Notes: generated by a model not told the origin, from the sequence alone. A stretch of DNA of 64,000 bases from Aeromicrobium choanae (GCF_900167475.1 NZ_LT796768.1:806001-870000); one strand, 5' to 3'; counted from the first letter of the stretch, positions 16,434-25,746 are shown. A program made the numbers and translations.

Positions 16434-19400
16434 TCAGCTCGCGGTCCGGCCGACGACGACGCGCTCGAACCGCGCCACGGGCGCACCCGAGACGGCTCCG
16501 CCTGCGTTGAGTCCGATGCGCACGTTGGTCAGCGTACGTGTGACGCGACCGACTTCGCTCCAGTTTGAGCCACCATCGGCCGAGAAGGCCGCGGTGATCA
16601 CCTGGGTGACCGGGTCGCGGGTGAACCGCAGCCTCAGGGATGTGGCGGTGGTGGGCACACGCTGCACGATCGGGGTGCCCGAGCGCTCGTCGATGAGGGC
16701 CACGGTGTGCCCGCTCGCGCCCGAGTTGTAGGCCCGGGTCAGCTCGATGTAGTTGTCGTCGTCGACGTACAGCACGATGCCGCCGTGCTGGTAGTTCGCC
16801 GTCGGCGCGTACGCCATCGTGGCGGTGACACTCGTCCAGGAGGCCGGGAGGTCGCGGAACACCGTGTTGGTGGTGTTGTTCATCGCCTGCCACAGGTCGC
16901 CCTGGCCGGTGGCCAGGCCGAGTCCGTTCGCTGCGTAGGTGGGGGCGAACGTGGCGCTCTCGGTGCTGCGCGCCGCTCCGGCCGCCGTGCGCGCCGCGAA
17001 GTCCCAGCCCGCCGCCAGCAGTGCCGAGCGCGACGTGTGGTCGAGCACGTGGGTGTCCGTCGTCTCGGCCGGGGCCGACGGCGTCGGCGACGGCGTGGGG
17101 GTCGTCGGCGTCGGCGTCGGGGTGGGCGTCGTCGGCGACGGGGTGGGCGTCGTCGGCGACGGGGTGGGCGTCGTCGGCGACGGGGTGGGGGTCGTCGGCG
17201 ACGGCGTCGGGGTGGGCGTCGTCGGCGACGGCGTGGGCTCGCTCGGGGCCACCGTCGTGGGCACCTGGACCGTCGCCTCGCGGAACGTCGCGGTGATCTG
17301 GGCCGCCGTGGCTCCACCGGCGTTCAGGGCCAGCCGCGGTGACGTGAACTGGCGGGTCACCGTGCTGACGGTGCGCCACGTGGCCCCGGCGTCCGTGGAG
17401 AACGAGGAGACGACCTGACCCGTCGAGGCGTTGCGCTCGAAGCGCAGCTCCAGGTCGGTGGCCGCCACGCCCGCGACGGCCTGCGCCGCCGGGGTGCCCG
17501 CCGTCTCGTTGACCGCCATGACGATCTGGCCGCCCGCGGTGGAGTGGTACGAGCGCGCGAGCTCGAGGTAGTTGTCGTCGTTGTCGTAGATCGCGATGCC
17601 CGCGTGCTGGTAGTTGGCGACCGGCGCGGCCGAGAGGCGCACCCGCACCGAGCTCCAGTTGCCGGGCAGGTCACGCAGGATCGTGTTGTCGGAGTTGTTC
17701 GACGTCGACCACAGGTCACCCGTCGTGGTGGGCAGGCCCAGTCCCTGCGCTGAGTAGGTCACCGTGCCGCCGGAGGTGCGCTCGGTGTCGCGGGCGACAC
17801 CCGCGCCGGTACGGCCCCGGAAGTCCCAGCCGTCGGCCACGAGGGCGGCGCGGTTCGGGTAGCCCAGCGAGAACGTGCCCGCGCTCGGCGCCGGCGGGGT
17901 CGGCGTCGGCGTCGTGGGCGTGGGCTCCGTCGTCGGCACCGTGGTCGGCGTCGTCGTGGGCTGCGTCGTGGGCTGCGTCGTGGGCTGGGTCGTGGGCTGG
18001 GTCGTGGGCTGCGTCGACTCGTCGGCGGAGGCGACGACGACCTCGTCGTAGAGCGCGGTCGGCTGCGACGTGGACTGCGCATCGGCCCCGGTCAGCAGGA
18101 CGAGGCGCGAGAAGGCCCGCGTCGACGTGACCGACCCGGCGGGGGTCCAGGTGGAGCCGCCGTTGGTGGACATCGCCGCCGTGATCGTGTTCCCGGAACG
18201 AGTCAGGCGCAGCCTCAGGCTCGTGGCGGTCGAGGTCTGGGCCAGGACGATCTGGGCGTTGCCGGCGACCTCGTTGACCAGCGAGACGCGCTGCCCCACG
18301 TTGAAGCTTCGGGTCAGCAGCACGTAGTTGTCGTCGTCGTCGTAGACGCCGATGCCGGCGGACTGGTAGTTCCGCGTCGGGGCGAACGACGAGACGTTCA
18401 GCTCGACGCGGTTCCACCCGGCCGGCAGGTCGCGCAGCAGCGAGTTGCGCGAGTTGTTCATGGACGACCAGATGTCGCCGGTGTCCACGGGCAGGCGCAG
18501 CCCCGAGGCCGAGTAGGCCACGACCGAACCACTCGTGCGCTCGGTGTCGCGCACGGCTCCCGCGGCGGTCTTCGCCCGGAAGTCCCAGCCGTCGGCCAGC
18601 AGCGCCTGGCGGTCGGGGTAGGTCAGCGCATATCTCGCCTCACCGCGCGGCGTGACCTTGAGCGTCACGGGGATGGTGACGGGGCTGCCCGCGGCACCCG
18701 CGGCGTGGACCTTGATCGAGCCCGTGTGCGATCCCGCGGCGAGCGTGCCGGGCGTGGCCCGGACGGTGAACGAGCCGTTGCCGGTGCCGGAGGCCGGCGA
18801 CACCGAGAGCCAGGACTCGCCCGAGAGGACCTCGGCGGTCCACTCCAAGGCGCCCTCGCCCGCGTTGCGGACACCGAGCGACTTCTCGACGGGGGCGCCG
18901 CCCTCGGCGGCCGCGAGGTTCAGTGGCGCGTCGTCGGCGTCGAGGATCGGCGGGACCGTCTCGGACTTCAGCACCTTCACGGACTGCTTGGTGGCGGTGA
19001 CCGCCGAGGAGAAGTACAGCGTCGACGTGCCGCCGTCGGTGCGAATGCGGAACGGCACCGCGGCGCCGGCGACGCGCACGCCCGAGACGTGCGGCACGCC
19101 CGTGACGTCGACCGTGAAGGTCAGCTTGTCGCGGGACTTGACGAACGCCTCGGCATCGCGCTGCGGCACCTCGGGCAGACCCAGGCGCCGGATCGTGAAG
19201 TCGAGTGCGTCCTCACCGTCGACGACGTCGTCGATCACGGTGCGGTTGCGCTGGTGGATGTACTTCACGACGGTGCCGATGGGCGCGCTCCACACGTCCT
19301 TCGTGGCTGCGTAGGCGATCGCGCCGTCGTCGTTGGTCATGTCGTGCAGCACGAGATTGGCCCACTTGCCCTGACTCTGGGCCTGGTCGACGATCGTCTT

Positions 19401-20459
19401 CAGGTCGGCCGGCGGCGTGGGCGCGTGCTCGTGGGAGTTGAAGCTCTTCATGTCCATGAAGTCGGTCGGCGTGGTCTCCTCCAGCGCGTTCCAGTTGTAG
19501 CCACGCGCCGAGAGGAAGTGGTCCGCGGCGATCACGCCGTACTCGATGTTCCGGAAGCCGCAGGGCCACACCAGGGTGGAGACCTCGTCGGCCGAGCCGG
19601 TCGCCTGGGCGACGCCGCTGATGCTTCCGGTCATGTGCGAGATCAGGCTCGTGCGGCTGACCAGCGTGCACAGGTGGTAGAGCAGGTGCGACCCGAGCTC
19701 CATCCCGTCGGCGTACATCTGCGGGTAGTCCGCCGGCGGCGTGGCGCCGTTCATCACGAAGGTGCCCGTGATGCCAGCTGCCTTGAGCTCGGGGTAGCCC
19801 GAGGAGAAGCTGTCGTCGGTCGAGGAGCTGAACGCGCCGCGGTGGCCGTCCTTCCACGTGGAGATGCCGACGGGCCCGGACGGATTGACCACGACGCGCA
19901 CGTCGACGGTCTGGCTCTGGTCGACACCGGGCACGTCGTCGCGCACGGTGACCCGGGCGGAGTGCACGCCCACGGCGAGGTCGTCGCAGTCGGTGGTGAC
20001 CGTGAACTGGGCCGGACTGACCCCGGAGGTGGCCGACAGGGTGACCCACGGCGCGTCGGCCGAGGCGACCCACGGCAGGTCGTCGCCGGTCCAGGTGACC
20101 ACCGAGACGGTCTGGGCGCCCTCGCACTGCGCCGTGTGGCGGGTGCCGAAAGCGAGCTGGGACGGCGACGTGTCGAGCACGGAGCGGCTGTAGTCGGCGA
20201 CGGTCAGTGCGGAGGCGGGCGGGGTCTGCGTCGGCGTGCTGGTGGGGGCGGGGGTCGGTGCCGTGGTCGGTGCCGTGGACGGTGCCGTGGTCGGGGCCGG
20301 CGAGGTCGGCGTGCTGGTGGGGGCGGAGGTCGGTGCCGTGGTGGGGCCGGGGCTCTCCGTCTCCGCCGCGGCGGGGCCCTGGAGCGCCGCCGTCAGGACG
20401 ACCAGCGCGGCGGCGATGGCAGCCGTGCGTCGCCCGGGAGGGTTGAGATGGAGCATCAC
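16434..20459 (-). CDS. Large secreted polysaccharide-deacetylase-like protein with BACON-like and three concanavalin-like repeats
   Basis: 1341 residues. A signal peptide (1-31) is followed by a Pro/Thr/Ser linker (about 32-85), a BACON-like Ig domain (about 95-195) and a NodB/deacetylase-like domain (about 200-420) with SSTDDS and GSHLLYH matching the metal motifs D-D and HxxxH. A second BACON-like domain (about 513-605) and three homologous modules of about 205 residues (608-813, 859-1063, 1137-1341) follow. Each module contains a GWDF segment, a DLWS/DIWS/DLWQ...NN segment and a DDDNY or NDDNY segment; they resemble DUF1349/concanavalin-like lectin domains. TTQP and TPTPSPT repeats link the modules. 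It probably binds and deacetylates extracellular polysaccharide, and it heads the seven-gene minus operon (20459-10444). ATG 20459 follows AGGACG. Confidence 0.7.
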   Translation of the reverse strand: MMLHLNPPGRRTAAIAAALVVLTAALQGPAAAETESPGPTTAPTSAPTSTPTSPAPTTAPSTAPTTAPTPAPTSTPTQTPPASALTVADYSRSVLDTSPSQLAFGTRHTAQCEGAQTVSVVTWTGDDLPWVASADAPWVTLSATSGVSPAQFTVTTDCDDLAVGVHSARVTVRDDVPGVDQSQTVDVRVVVNPSGPVGISTWKDGHRGAFSSSTDDSFSSGYPELKAAGITGTFVMNGATPPADYPQMYADGMELGSHLLYHLCTLVSRTSLISHMTGSISGVAQATGSADEVSTLVWPCGFRNIEYGVIAADHFLSARGYNWNALEETTPTDFMDMKSFNSHEHAPTPPADLKTIVDQAQSQGKWANLVLHDMTNDDGAIAYAATKDVWSAPIGTVVKYIHQRNRTVIDDVVDGEDALDFTIRRLGLPEVPQRDAEAFVKSRDKLTFTVDVTGVPHVSGVRVAGAAVPFRIRTDGGTSTLYFSSAVTATKQSVKVLKSETVPPILDADDAPLNLAAAEGGAPVEKSLGVRNAGEGALEWTAEVLSGESWLSVSPASGTGNGSFTVRATPGTLAAGSHTGSIKVHAAGAAGSPVTIPVTLKVTPRGEARYALTYPDRQALLADGWDFRAKTAAGAVRDTERTSGSVVAYSASGLRLPVDTGDIWSSMNNSRNSLLRDLPAGWNRVELNVSSFAPTRNYQSAGIGVYDDDDNYVLLTRSFNVGQRVSLVNEVAGNAQIVLAQTSTATSLRLRLTRSGNTITAAMSTNGGSTWTPAGSVTSTRAFSRLVLLTGADAQSTSQPTALYDEVVVASADESTQPTTQPTTQPTTQPTTQPTTTPTTVPTTEPTPTTPTPTPPAPSAGTFSLGYPNRAALVADGWDFRGRTGAGVARDTERTSGGTVTYSAQGLGLPTTTGDLWSTSNNSDNTILRDLPGNWSSVRVRLSAAPVANYQHAGIAIYDNDDNYLELARSYHSTAGGQIVMAVNETAGTPAAQAVAGVAATDLELRFERNASTGQVVSSFSTDAGATWRTVSTVTRQFTSPRLALNAGGATAAQITATFREATVQVPTTVAPSEPTPSPTTPTPTPSPTTPTPSPTTPTPSPTTPTPSPTTPTPTPTPTTPTPSPTPSAPAETTDTHVLDHTSRSALLAAGWDFAARTAAGAARSTESATFAPTYAANGLGLATGQGDLWQAMNNTTNTVFRDLPASWTSVTATMAYAPTANYQHGGIVLYVDDDNYIELTRAYNSGASGHTVALIDERSGTPIVQRVPTTATSLRLRFTRDPVTQVITAAFSADGGSNWSEVGRVTRTLTNVRIGLNAGGAVSGAPVARFERVVVGRTAS
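17086..17235 (-). repeat. In-frame tandem repeat coding a Pro/Thr/Ser linker
   Basis: Near-identical 21-27-bp units (plus-strand core GGGGTGGGCGTCGTCGGCGA) encode repeated TPSPTTP linkers between the second and third lectin-like modules of the large secreted protein. There are no spacers. Unit number could change by slippage without breaking the frame. Confidence 0.75.
17935..18015 (-). repeat. 12-bp tandem repeat coding TTQP linker
   Basis: About five copies of a 12-bp unit (GTCGTGGGCTGC/G on the plus strand) encode consecutive TTQP repeats between the first and second lectin-like modules. Confidence 0.75.
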
Positions 20460-20804
20460 GCCGTCCTTACCGATGGCCTCTGCAACTCCCGCCCTGTGCG
20501 ACGCATGAGACCCGAATCTTCACACTGTTGCCGCGCGGCGCGTCATGAACGTCCCCGACCGCGAGCACCCCCCGTGACAGGCAGCCTAACGACTGGAACG
20601 ACTGCGCTTTGGCGCCTTCACGAATGTTGTGACCAGTGCGACGGATGTGGTTCGAAACGTCGTTCCGGGCGGTTCGATCTTGCTGCCCATGAGCCCTGCG
20701 TGACCCGCGTGATACTCCTTTCGAGCCTCTGCTTTACCACGAGTAACAATCCGTATCTGGCATATCAGTGGTCACGCGAGTCCCATGTGCCCCATACTGC
20801 AGGG
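20460..20804. other. Divergent intergenic region with an A/T-richer right half
   Basis: A 345-bp gap between the large secreted protein (minus) and the unknown secreted protein (plus). No ORF with coding character or RNA is recognisable. The right half (about 20725-20800) is richer in A/T than its surroundings and holds the promoter of the rightward gene. The leftward gene's promoter was not located with confidence. Confidence 0.5.
20793..20798 (+). promoter_or_regulatory. -10 for a leaderless start at 20805
   Basis: CATACT ends 6 nt before GTG 20805, which would put transcription start at the start codon. No ribosome-binding site is visible at usable spacing. Confidence 0.45.
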
Positions 20805-21557
20805 GTGAACACCAAGACCTGGGCTCTGGGATCGCTCGTGGCGACCGTCGCGACCGCTGTGCTCGTGGCCGGTGCGATCACGTCCGCCAAGGCGAGCGCC
20901 CCCGCCCCGCGGACCGTCACCGCTGCGGCGAAGGTGCCGAAGGGCAAGGTCAAGATCACCAACCCCACCCAGCGCGTGGTCGGCTGGTCCGGATCGGTCC
21001 GGGTCACCCCGCTGGTGAGCAAGGGGGCCGGAGTCAAGGTCGTCTCGAAGCGGATCCACGTCTACCGCGGCGGCAAGCTGCGCCAGGCGAACCGTCGAGC
21101 CGTGAGCCTGCGGCCGGGCACCTACCGCCTCGTCATCAAGGTGAGGTCGAAGGCCAAGGGACGGACCAGCACCACGCGCCGCTCCCTGCGGCTCGTCGTG
21201 CGCCAGAACGCGTGCGCCACCGCGCCCGACGTGCGCGCGCTCAAGGTGGACGCGGCGTACTCGCCCTCCGTGAAGGGCACCTCGCTGGCCCAGGCCCAGC
21301 GGCTCATGCGCTCGCCGGGCGCCCTCGAGCGGGTCGACGTGTCGCAGGTGCTCCAGCACTCGTCGCGTCTCTCCGAGCTGTACGCGGGAGACCCGAACGT
21401 GATGGCCCAGGCGAACGCCGAGCTGGCGCCGCTGCGTCGCCTCGCGGCGAAGGGCGTGCGCTCGATCCAGGAGCGCGAGTTCGCGGCCTGCGGTGTCGCG
21501 ACGCGCTACGTGGGCGTCTTCGCCGAGGGCGAGCTCGTCCAGCTCAAGCGCCTCTGA
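20805..21557 (+). CDS. Secreted protein of unknown function
   Basis: 250 residues, not recognised. A signal peptide (about 1-30, ending ITSAKASAPA) is followed by a basic, Ig-like beta region (about 45-145) with a TYRLVIKVRSKAKG stretch. A more helical C-terminal part (about 150-250) has two Cys (NACATAP and EFAACGVAT) that could form a disulfide. It is monocistronic, apparently leaderless (-10 CATACT), and separated from the convergent pth gene by 12 bp. I assign no function. Confidence 0.6.
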   Translation: MNTKTWALGSLVATVATAVLVAGAITSAKASAPAPRTVTAAAKVPKGKVKITNPTQRVVGWSGSVRVTPLVSKGAGVKVVSKRIHVYRGGKLRQANRRAVSLRPGTYRLVIKVRSKAKGRTSTTRRSLRLVVRQNACATAPDVRALKVDAAYSPSVKGTSLAQAQRLMRSPGALERVDVSQVLQHSSRLSELYAGDPNVMAQANAELAPLRRLAAKGVRSIQEREFAACGVATRYVGVFAEGELVQLKRL

Positions 21558-21569
21558 CGCCCTCCCCGC

Positions 21570-22136
21570 TCAGGAGTTGAAGGCGCTCTGCGTCTTCTCC
21601 AGGCCCACCGAGATCAGGCTCTCGACCGCGTCGGCGGCCTCCTGCGTGACGATGTCGGCCTCGGTGCGCTCGGTCTTGGCGAACGGCTTGAGCACGAAGT
21701 CGTGCACCGGCTGCTGGCCCGGCGGGCGGCCGATCCCGAACCGCACGCGCAGGAAGTCGCCCGTGCCGATCGACTGGCGGATCGACTTGAGGCCGTTGTG
21801 CCCGTTGTCGCCGCCGCCGGACTTGCAGCGCAGTGAGCCCAGCGGAAGGTCGAGCTCGTCGTGGATGACGATGAGGCGCTCGGGCGTGACGTCGTAGTAC
21901 TTCATCAGCGACGAGACGGCTCCGCCGCTCTCGTTCATGTACGCGCGCGACCGGCCCAGGACCGTGCGCTCGCCGGCGAGCAATCCGGAGACGATGTCGG
22001 CGCGGGCCGCCTTCAGAGACGAGAACCGGCCGCCCATGCGGGCGGCCAGCTCATCGGTCACGTGATACCCGACGTTGTGCCGGGTGGCGGCATAGGACGG
22101 GCCGGGATTGCCCAGCCCGACGACCAACCAGGTCAT
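21570..22136 (-). CDS. pth: Peptidyl-tRNA hydrolase
   Basis: 188 residues, the usual Pth length. The start WLVVGLGNPGPSYAATRHNVGY contains the catalytic Asn and His, and VIHDELDLPLG holds the catalytic Asp (about residue 94). GGGDNGHNGLKSI is the substrate-binding loop, and the VHDFVLKPF block is also typical. It hydrolyses the ester of peptidyl-tRNA released from stalled ribosomes. The ATG shares one base with the rplY stop (TGATG, 22136), giving a coupled rplY-pth pair as in many actinobacteria. Confidence 0.97.
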   Translation of the reverse strand: MTWLVVGLGNPGPSYAATRHNVGYHVTDELAARMGGRFSSLKAARADIVSGLLAGERTVLGRSRAYMNESGGAVSSLMKYYDVTPERLIVIHDELDLPLGSLRCKSGGGDNGHNGLKSIRQSIGTGDFLRVRFGIGRPPGQQPVHDFVLKPFAKTERTEADIVTQEAADAVESLISVGLEKTQSAFNS

Positions 22137-22786
22137 CAGCCCTCGGAGGACTCCGGCTCGGCGGCGGCCTCGGCGGTCGTCTCGGGCTGGTCGTGCTCGA
22201 TGCCGGCATCGGCCTCGGCGCTCTCGAGCTCGGCGTCGACCTCGGCCGCGGTGGGCGCGTGGGTCAGGTTGAGGATCAGCAGGTCGTCCTCCACCGCGAG
22301 GGAAGCGCCCTCGGGCAGGGCGAGGTCCGAGGCGAGCACCTGGCTGCCGACCTCGAGGCCGGCGACGGGCACCTCGATGTCGGTGGGGATGTGCGTGGCC
22401 TCGACCTCGAGGGAGACGGTGGTGTTCTCGGTGACGAGCAGGACGCCCGGCTCGGGCTCGCCGACGACGGTGATCGCGACGTCGACGGTGACCTTCTCGC
22501 CGCTCTTGACGATGAGCAGGTCGACGTGCTCGATGAAGCCCTTGAGCGGGTCGCGCTGGACCTGCTTCGGGATGGCCAGGTGGTTGTCCGAGCCCAGGTC
22601 GATCGCGAGCAGCGCGTTGGCGGTCTTGAGCGCCAGCATCGTGTCGTGACCGGGCAGCGTGACGTGGATGGGGTCGGAGCCGTGTCCGTAGAGGACGGCG
22701 GGGATCTTGTCGTCGCGACGGATGCGGCGGGCGGCACCCTTGCCGAACTCGGTGCGCTGCTCGGCGGAAAGCTTGATCTCGGCCAC
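22136..22786 (-). CDS. rplY: Ribosomal protein bL25 / general stress protein Ctc
   Basis: 216 residues, so the long CTC/TL5 form. The N-terminal 5S-rRNA-binding domain (IKLSAEQRTEFGKGAARRIRR, then IPAVLYGHG) is followed by the TL5 C-terminal beta domain. The end is acidic and Ala/Glu-rich. It binds 5S rRNA in the large ribosomal subunit. The GTG start at 22786 is preceded by GGAGAG at 7 nt. Confidence 0.95.
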   Translation of the reverse strand: MAEIKLSAEQRTEFGKGAARRIRRDDKIPAVLYGHGSDPIHVTLPGHDTMLALKTANALLAIDLGSDNHLAIPKQVQRDPLKGFIEHVDLLIVKSGEKVTVDVAITVVGEPEPGVLLVTENTTVSLEVEATHIPTDIEVPVAGLEVGSQVLASDLALPEGASLAVEDDLLILNLTHAPTAAEVDAELESAEADAGIEHDQPETTAEAAAEPESSEG

Positions 22787-22957
22787 GGGGATTCTCTCCT
22801 TGGAGGGGATTTCAGTCTGAAGTCTTTGGTCTCGGCGCTCGACACAGCACTCCTGTGGAGCGCCCTGTCGATCACGGTCGGGTGGACCCTCGCCGAGGCA
22901 ACCCCACGAGTCTAACCCACCGCCGCGCAGGAGCCGAAATCGGCTGCGGGCCCGCGA

Positions 22958-23326
22958 TCAGGCCCAGCGGCGGGTCAGCACGAGGTGCGTGGCGAGCGCC
23001 ATCAGGGCCGAGACGGCCAGCGCGAGGACCCCGAGCGACCGCACCGTGAGCGCTCCGCTGAGCAGCACGACCGCGGACGCGATCATGATCGCGCCGGCGA
23101 CGGGCTCGCCCACGCGTCCCTGCAGCCAGCCCGCGGCCAGCCGGGCGAGCAGCACGATGAAGGTGGCGGCCACGAACAGCGCGACGGCCAGCACCACCAG
23201 CGGCAGCAGCAGCGTCCCGTCGAGGCCGCCGCCCACGAGCGCCAGCAGCAGCGTGGCGGCGACGCCGATCGCGGCGTAGAGCAGGCCCAGCTGCGCAGCG
23301 GCGCGCAGCACCTGTCCCGTGGTCAC
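22958..23326 (-). CDS. Small four-helix membrane protein, unknown
   Basis: 122 residues, about 70 per cent hydrophobic, with four likely transmembrane helices (about 12-33, 38-64, 75-92, 95-117). There is no recognisable domain. It starts at GTG 23326, 7 bp after the prs stop, and is probably co-transcribed with glmU and prs. A short basic end (LTRRWA) suggests a cytoplasmic C-terminus. Confidence 0.65.
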   Translation of the reverse strand: MTTGQVLRAAAQLGLLYAAIGVAATLLLALVGGGLDGTLLLPLVVLAVALFVAATFIVLLARLAAGWLQGRVGEPVAGAIMIASAVVLLSGALTVRSLGVLALAVSALMALATHLVLTRRWA

Positions 23327-23333
23327 CTCGTCC

Positions 23334-24320
23334 TCACTCCGAGAAGAGGCTCGTGACCGATCCGTCCTCGAACACGGCGGAGACGGCCTGCGCGAGCAGC
23401 GGCGCGATCGACAGGACGGTGAGCTTGTCGAAGCGGTGCTCGTCGGCGAGCGGCAGCGTGTTCGTGACGATGACCTCGGTGGCGACGGAGTTCTTCAGCT
23501 TGTCGATGGCCTCGCCCGAGAACACGGCGTGGGTGGCGGCGATGACGACCTCGGCCGCCCCGTCGTTCATGAGAGCCTCGGCGGCCTGGCAGATCGTGCC
23601 GCCGGTGTCGATGAGGTCGTCGACCAGGATGCACGTGCGGCCGGCGACCTCGCCCACGACGCGGTTGGCCTTGGTGACGTTCGCCTTGGAGACGTCGCGG
23701 GTCTTGTGGATGAAGGCCAGCGGCGCGTTGTCGAACTGGCGCGCCCACTGCTCGGCCACCTTGATGCGGCCGGCGTCGGGCGACACGACCGCGAGCGGCT
23801 TCTTGCCGTAGCGCTTGCGGACCTGGCGGGTCAGGATCGGCATCGCCAGGAGGTGGTCGACCGGGCCGTCGAAGAAGCCCTGGATCTGCGCGGTGTGCAG
23901 GTCGACCGTCATGAGGCGGTCGGCGCCGGCGGCCAGGAACAGGTCGGCCATGAGGCGGGCGCTGATCGGCTCACGGCCCAGGTGCTTCTTGTCCTGGCGG
24001 GCGTAGCCGTAGAACGGCAGCACCACGGTGATGCGCTTGGCGGACGCGCGCTTGAGCGCGTCGATCATGATGAGCTGCTCCATGATCGACTCGTTGATCG
24101 GCGCCGCGTGGCTCTGGATCACGAAGGCGTCGCAGCCGCGGACCGACTCGTCGAAGCGGACGTAGATCTCGCCGTTCGCGAAGTCGTAGGCCGTGGTCGG
24201 AACGCAGTCGACCTCGAGCAGCTCGGCGACCTCCTTCGCCAGCGTGGGGTGCGCGCGGCCCGAGAACAACATGAGGTTGTTCGTGGGCGTGCGCTTACTG
24301 AGGCTCTTGTTCGTGGCCAC
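23334..24320 (-). CDS. prs: Ribose-phosphate pyrophosphokinase (PRPP synthetase)
   Basis: 328 residues from GTG 24320. Class I PRPP synthetase motifs are NLMLFSGRAHPTLAKEVA at the N-terminus, FYGYARQDKKHLGREPISA (ATP loop), DLHTAQIQGFF, SPDAGRIK and ILVDDLIDTGGTICQAA (PRPP-binding loop). It makes PRPP from ribose-5-phosphate and ATP for purine, pyrimidine, His, Trp and arabinan-precursor synthesis. Its start lies 26 bp inside the end of glmU, so translation is probably coupled. Confidence 0.97.
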   Translation of the reverse strand: MATNKSLSKRTPTNNLMLFSGRAHPTLAKEVAELLEVDCVPTTAYDFANGEIYVRFDESVRGCDAFVIQSHAAPINESIMEQLIMIDALKRASAKRITVVLPFYGYARQDKKHLGREPISARLMADLFLAAGADRLMTVDLHTAQIQGFFDGPVDHLLAMPILTRQVRKRYGKKPLAVVSPDAGRIKVAEQWARQFDNAPLAFIHKTRDVSKANVTKANRVVGEVAGRTCILVDDLIDTGGTICQAAEALMNDGAAEVVIAATHAVFSGEAIDKLKNSVATEVIVTNTLPLADEHRFDKLTVLSIAPLLAQAVSAVFEDGSVTSLFSE

Positions 24321-25746
24321 CGCTGGTCTCCTGCGTGGTCTGGTCCGCGGCAAGCGCGGAAGGCGTACCCGGTCGCCGGCTCGCGACCCACCCCTCGATT
24401 GTCCTCTGTCCGGCGGCGGGGACGGCCAGCGCCCCCGGCGCCACGTCCTCGCGCACGACCGTTCCCGCACCCGTGTGCGCTCCGTCACCGAGGGCGACGG
24501 GTGCCACGAACACGTTGTGGCAGCCGGTCTTGACGTGGGCACCGATGGTGGTGCGGTGCTTGTTCACCCCGTCGTAGTTCGCGGTGATCGCGCCGGCGCC
24601 GAGGTTGCTCCGCTCCCCCACCTCGGCGTCGCCGATGTAGGACAGGTGCGGCACCTTCGCGCCCGCGCCGATGTGGCTGTTCTTGACCTCGACGAACGTG
24701 CCCACCTTGCCGTCCTCGTCGATGACCGTGCCGGGGCGCAGGTAGGCGAACGGGCCGACCATGGCGCGGGGCCCGACGACGGAGTCCGAGCCGTGGGTGC
24801 GCACCACCGAGGCGTCGTCGCCGATCTCCAGGTTGCGCACGGTGGTGTCCGGGCCGATCGTGGCGCCCTCGCCGATCGTGGTGGCGCCCAGCAGCTGCGT
24901 GCCGGGCAGGATCGTGGTGTCGCGGCCGATCGTGACGCCGGTGTCGATCCACGTGGTCCCGGGGTCGAGGATCGTGACGCCCTCGGCGAGCCAGTGGTTC
25001 ACGATCCGCGCGTTCAGCTCGCGGCCGAGGCGGACCAGCTGCCGGCGGTCGTTGACGCCCTCGGTCTGCCAGACGTCCTCCAGGACGTGGGCCCCGACGG
25101 GCAGCCCTTCCGTGACGGCCTGGCCGACGATGTCGGTGAGGTACAGCTCGGCCTGGGCGTTGTCGGTGCTGAGGGCGCGCACGGCGCGGTCGAGGAACGG
25201 TCCGTCGACGACGAGGATGCCGCTGTTGACCTCGCGGGTCGCGCGCTCGGCGTCGGTCGCGTCCTTGTGCTCGCGGATCGCCACGACGGCGCCGCTCTCG
25301 TCGCGCAGGATGCGCCCGTAGCCGGTGGGGTCCTCGGGCTCGGACGTGAGGATCGTGACGGCGCGACCGTTCGCGCGGTGCTCGTCGACGAGCGCGCGCA
25401 GGGTGTCGGCCGACAGCAGCGGCACGTCGGCATAGGTCACGAGGTAGGCGGCGGCGTCCGCGCCCGCGGCGTCGAGCGCCACCCGCACGGCGTCGCCCGT
25501 GCCGCGCTGCTCGGTCTGGACGGCGATCGTGGCGGAGGGGTCGAGTGCGGCGACGGCGGCCTCGACCTGCTCGCGGTCGTGGCCCACCACGGTGACGACC
25601 CGGTCGATCCCGGCGGCCCGCACGGCATCGAGCGCATGGCCCAGCATGGGACGCCCGGCGATCTCGTGCAGCACCTTCGCCCGACGTGACTTCATGCGTG
25701 TCCCGGCCCCTGCGGCCAGGACGATCGCGGTGACCTGCTCGCTCAC
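24295..25746 (-). CDS. glmU: Bifunctional GlmU: GlcNAc-1-P uridyltransferase / GlcN-1-P acetyltransferase
   Basis: 483 residues. The N-terminal pyrophosphorylase domain shows TAIVLAAGAGTRMKSRRAKVLH, then EQRGTGDAVR and YADVPLL. After residue 250 a left-handed beta-helix acetyltransferase domain carries IGRDTTILPGTQL, KVGTFVEVKNSHIG, LSYIGDAEVG and NYDGVNKHRTTIG (active-site His). It makes UDP-GlcNAc for peptidoglycan. GTG 25746 follows GAGGAGTGCC, and a -10 (TACACT, 25778-25773) lies upstream, giving a normal 5' leader. Confidence 0.97.
   Translation of the reverse strand: MSEQVTAIVLAAGAGTRMKSRRAKVLHEIAGRPMLGHALDAVRAAGIDRVVTVVGHDREQVEAAVAALDPSATIAVQTEQRGTGDAVRVALDAAGADAAAYLVTYADVPLLSADTLRALVDEHRANGRAVTILTSEPEDPTGYGRILRDESGAVVAIREHKDATDAERATREVNSGILVVDGPFLDRAVRALSTDNAQAELYLTDIVGQAVTEGLPVGAHVLEDVWQTEGVNDRRQLVRLGRELNARIVNHWLAEGVTILDPGTTWIDTGVTIGRDTTILPGTQLLGATTIGEGATIGPDTTVRNLEIGDDASVVRTHGSDSVVGPRAMVGPFAYLRPGTVIDEDGKVGTFVEVKNSHIGAGAKVPHLSYIGDAEVGERSNLGAGAITANYDGVNKHRTTIGAHVKTGCHNVFVAPVALGDGAHTGAGTVVREDVAPGALAVPAAGQRTIEGWVASRRPGTPSALAADQTTQETSGGHEQEPQ

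Noticed and set aside
17086..18015. CRISPR-like regular repeats
   Set aside because: Units are contiguous without unique spacers and encode TPSP and TTQP linkers in frame.
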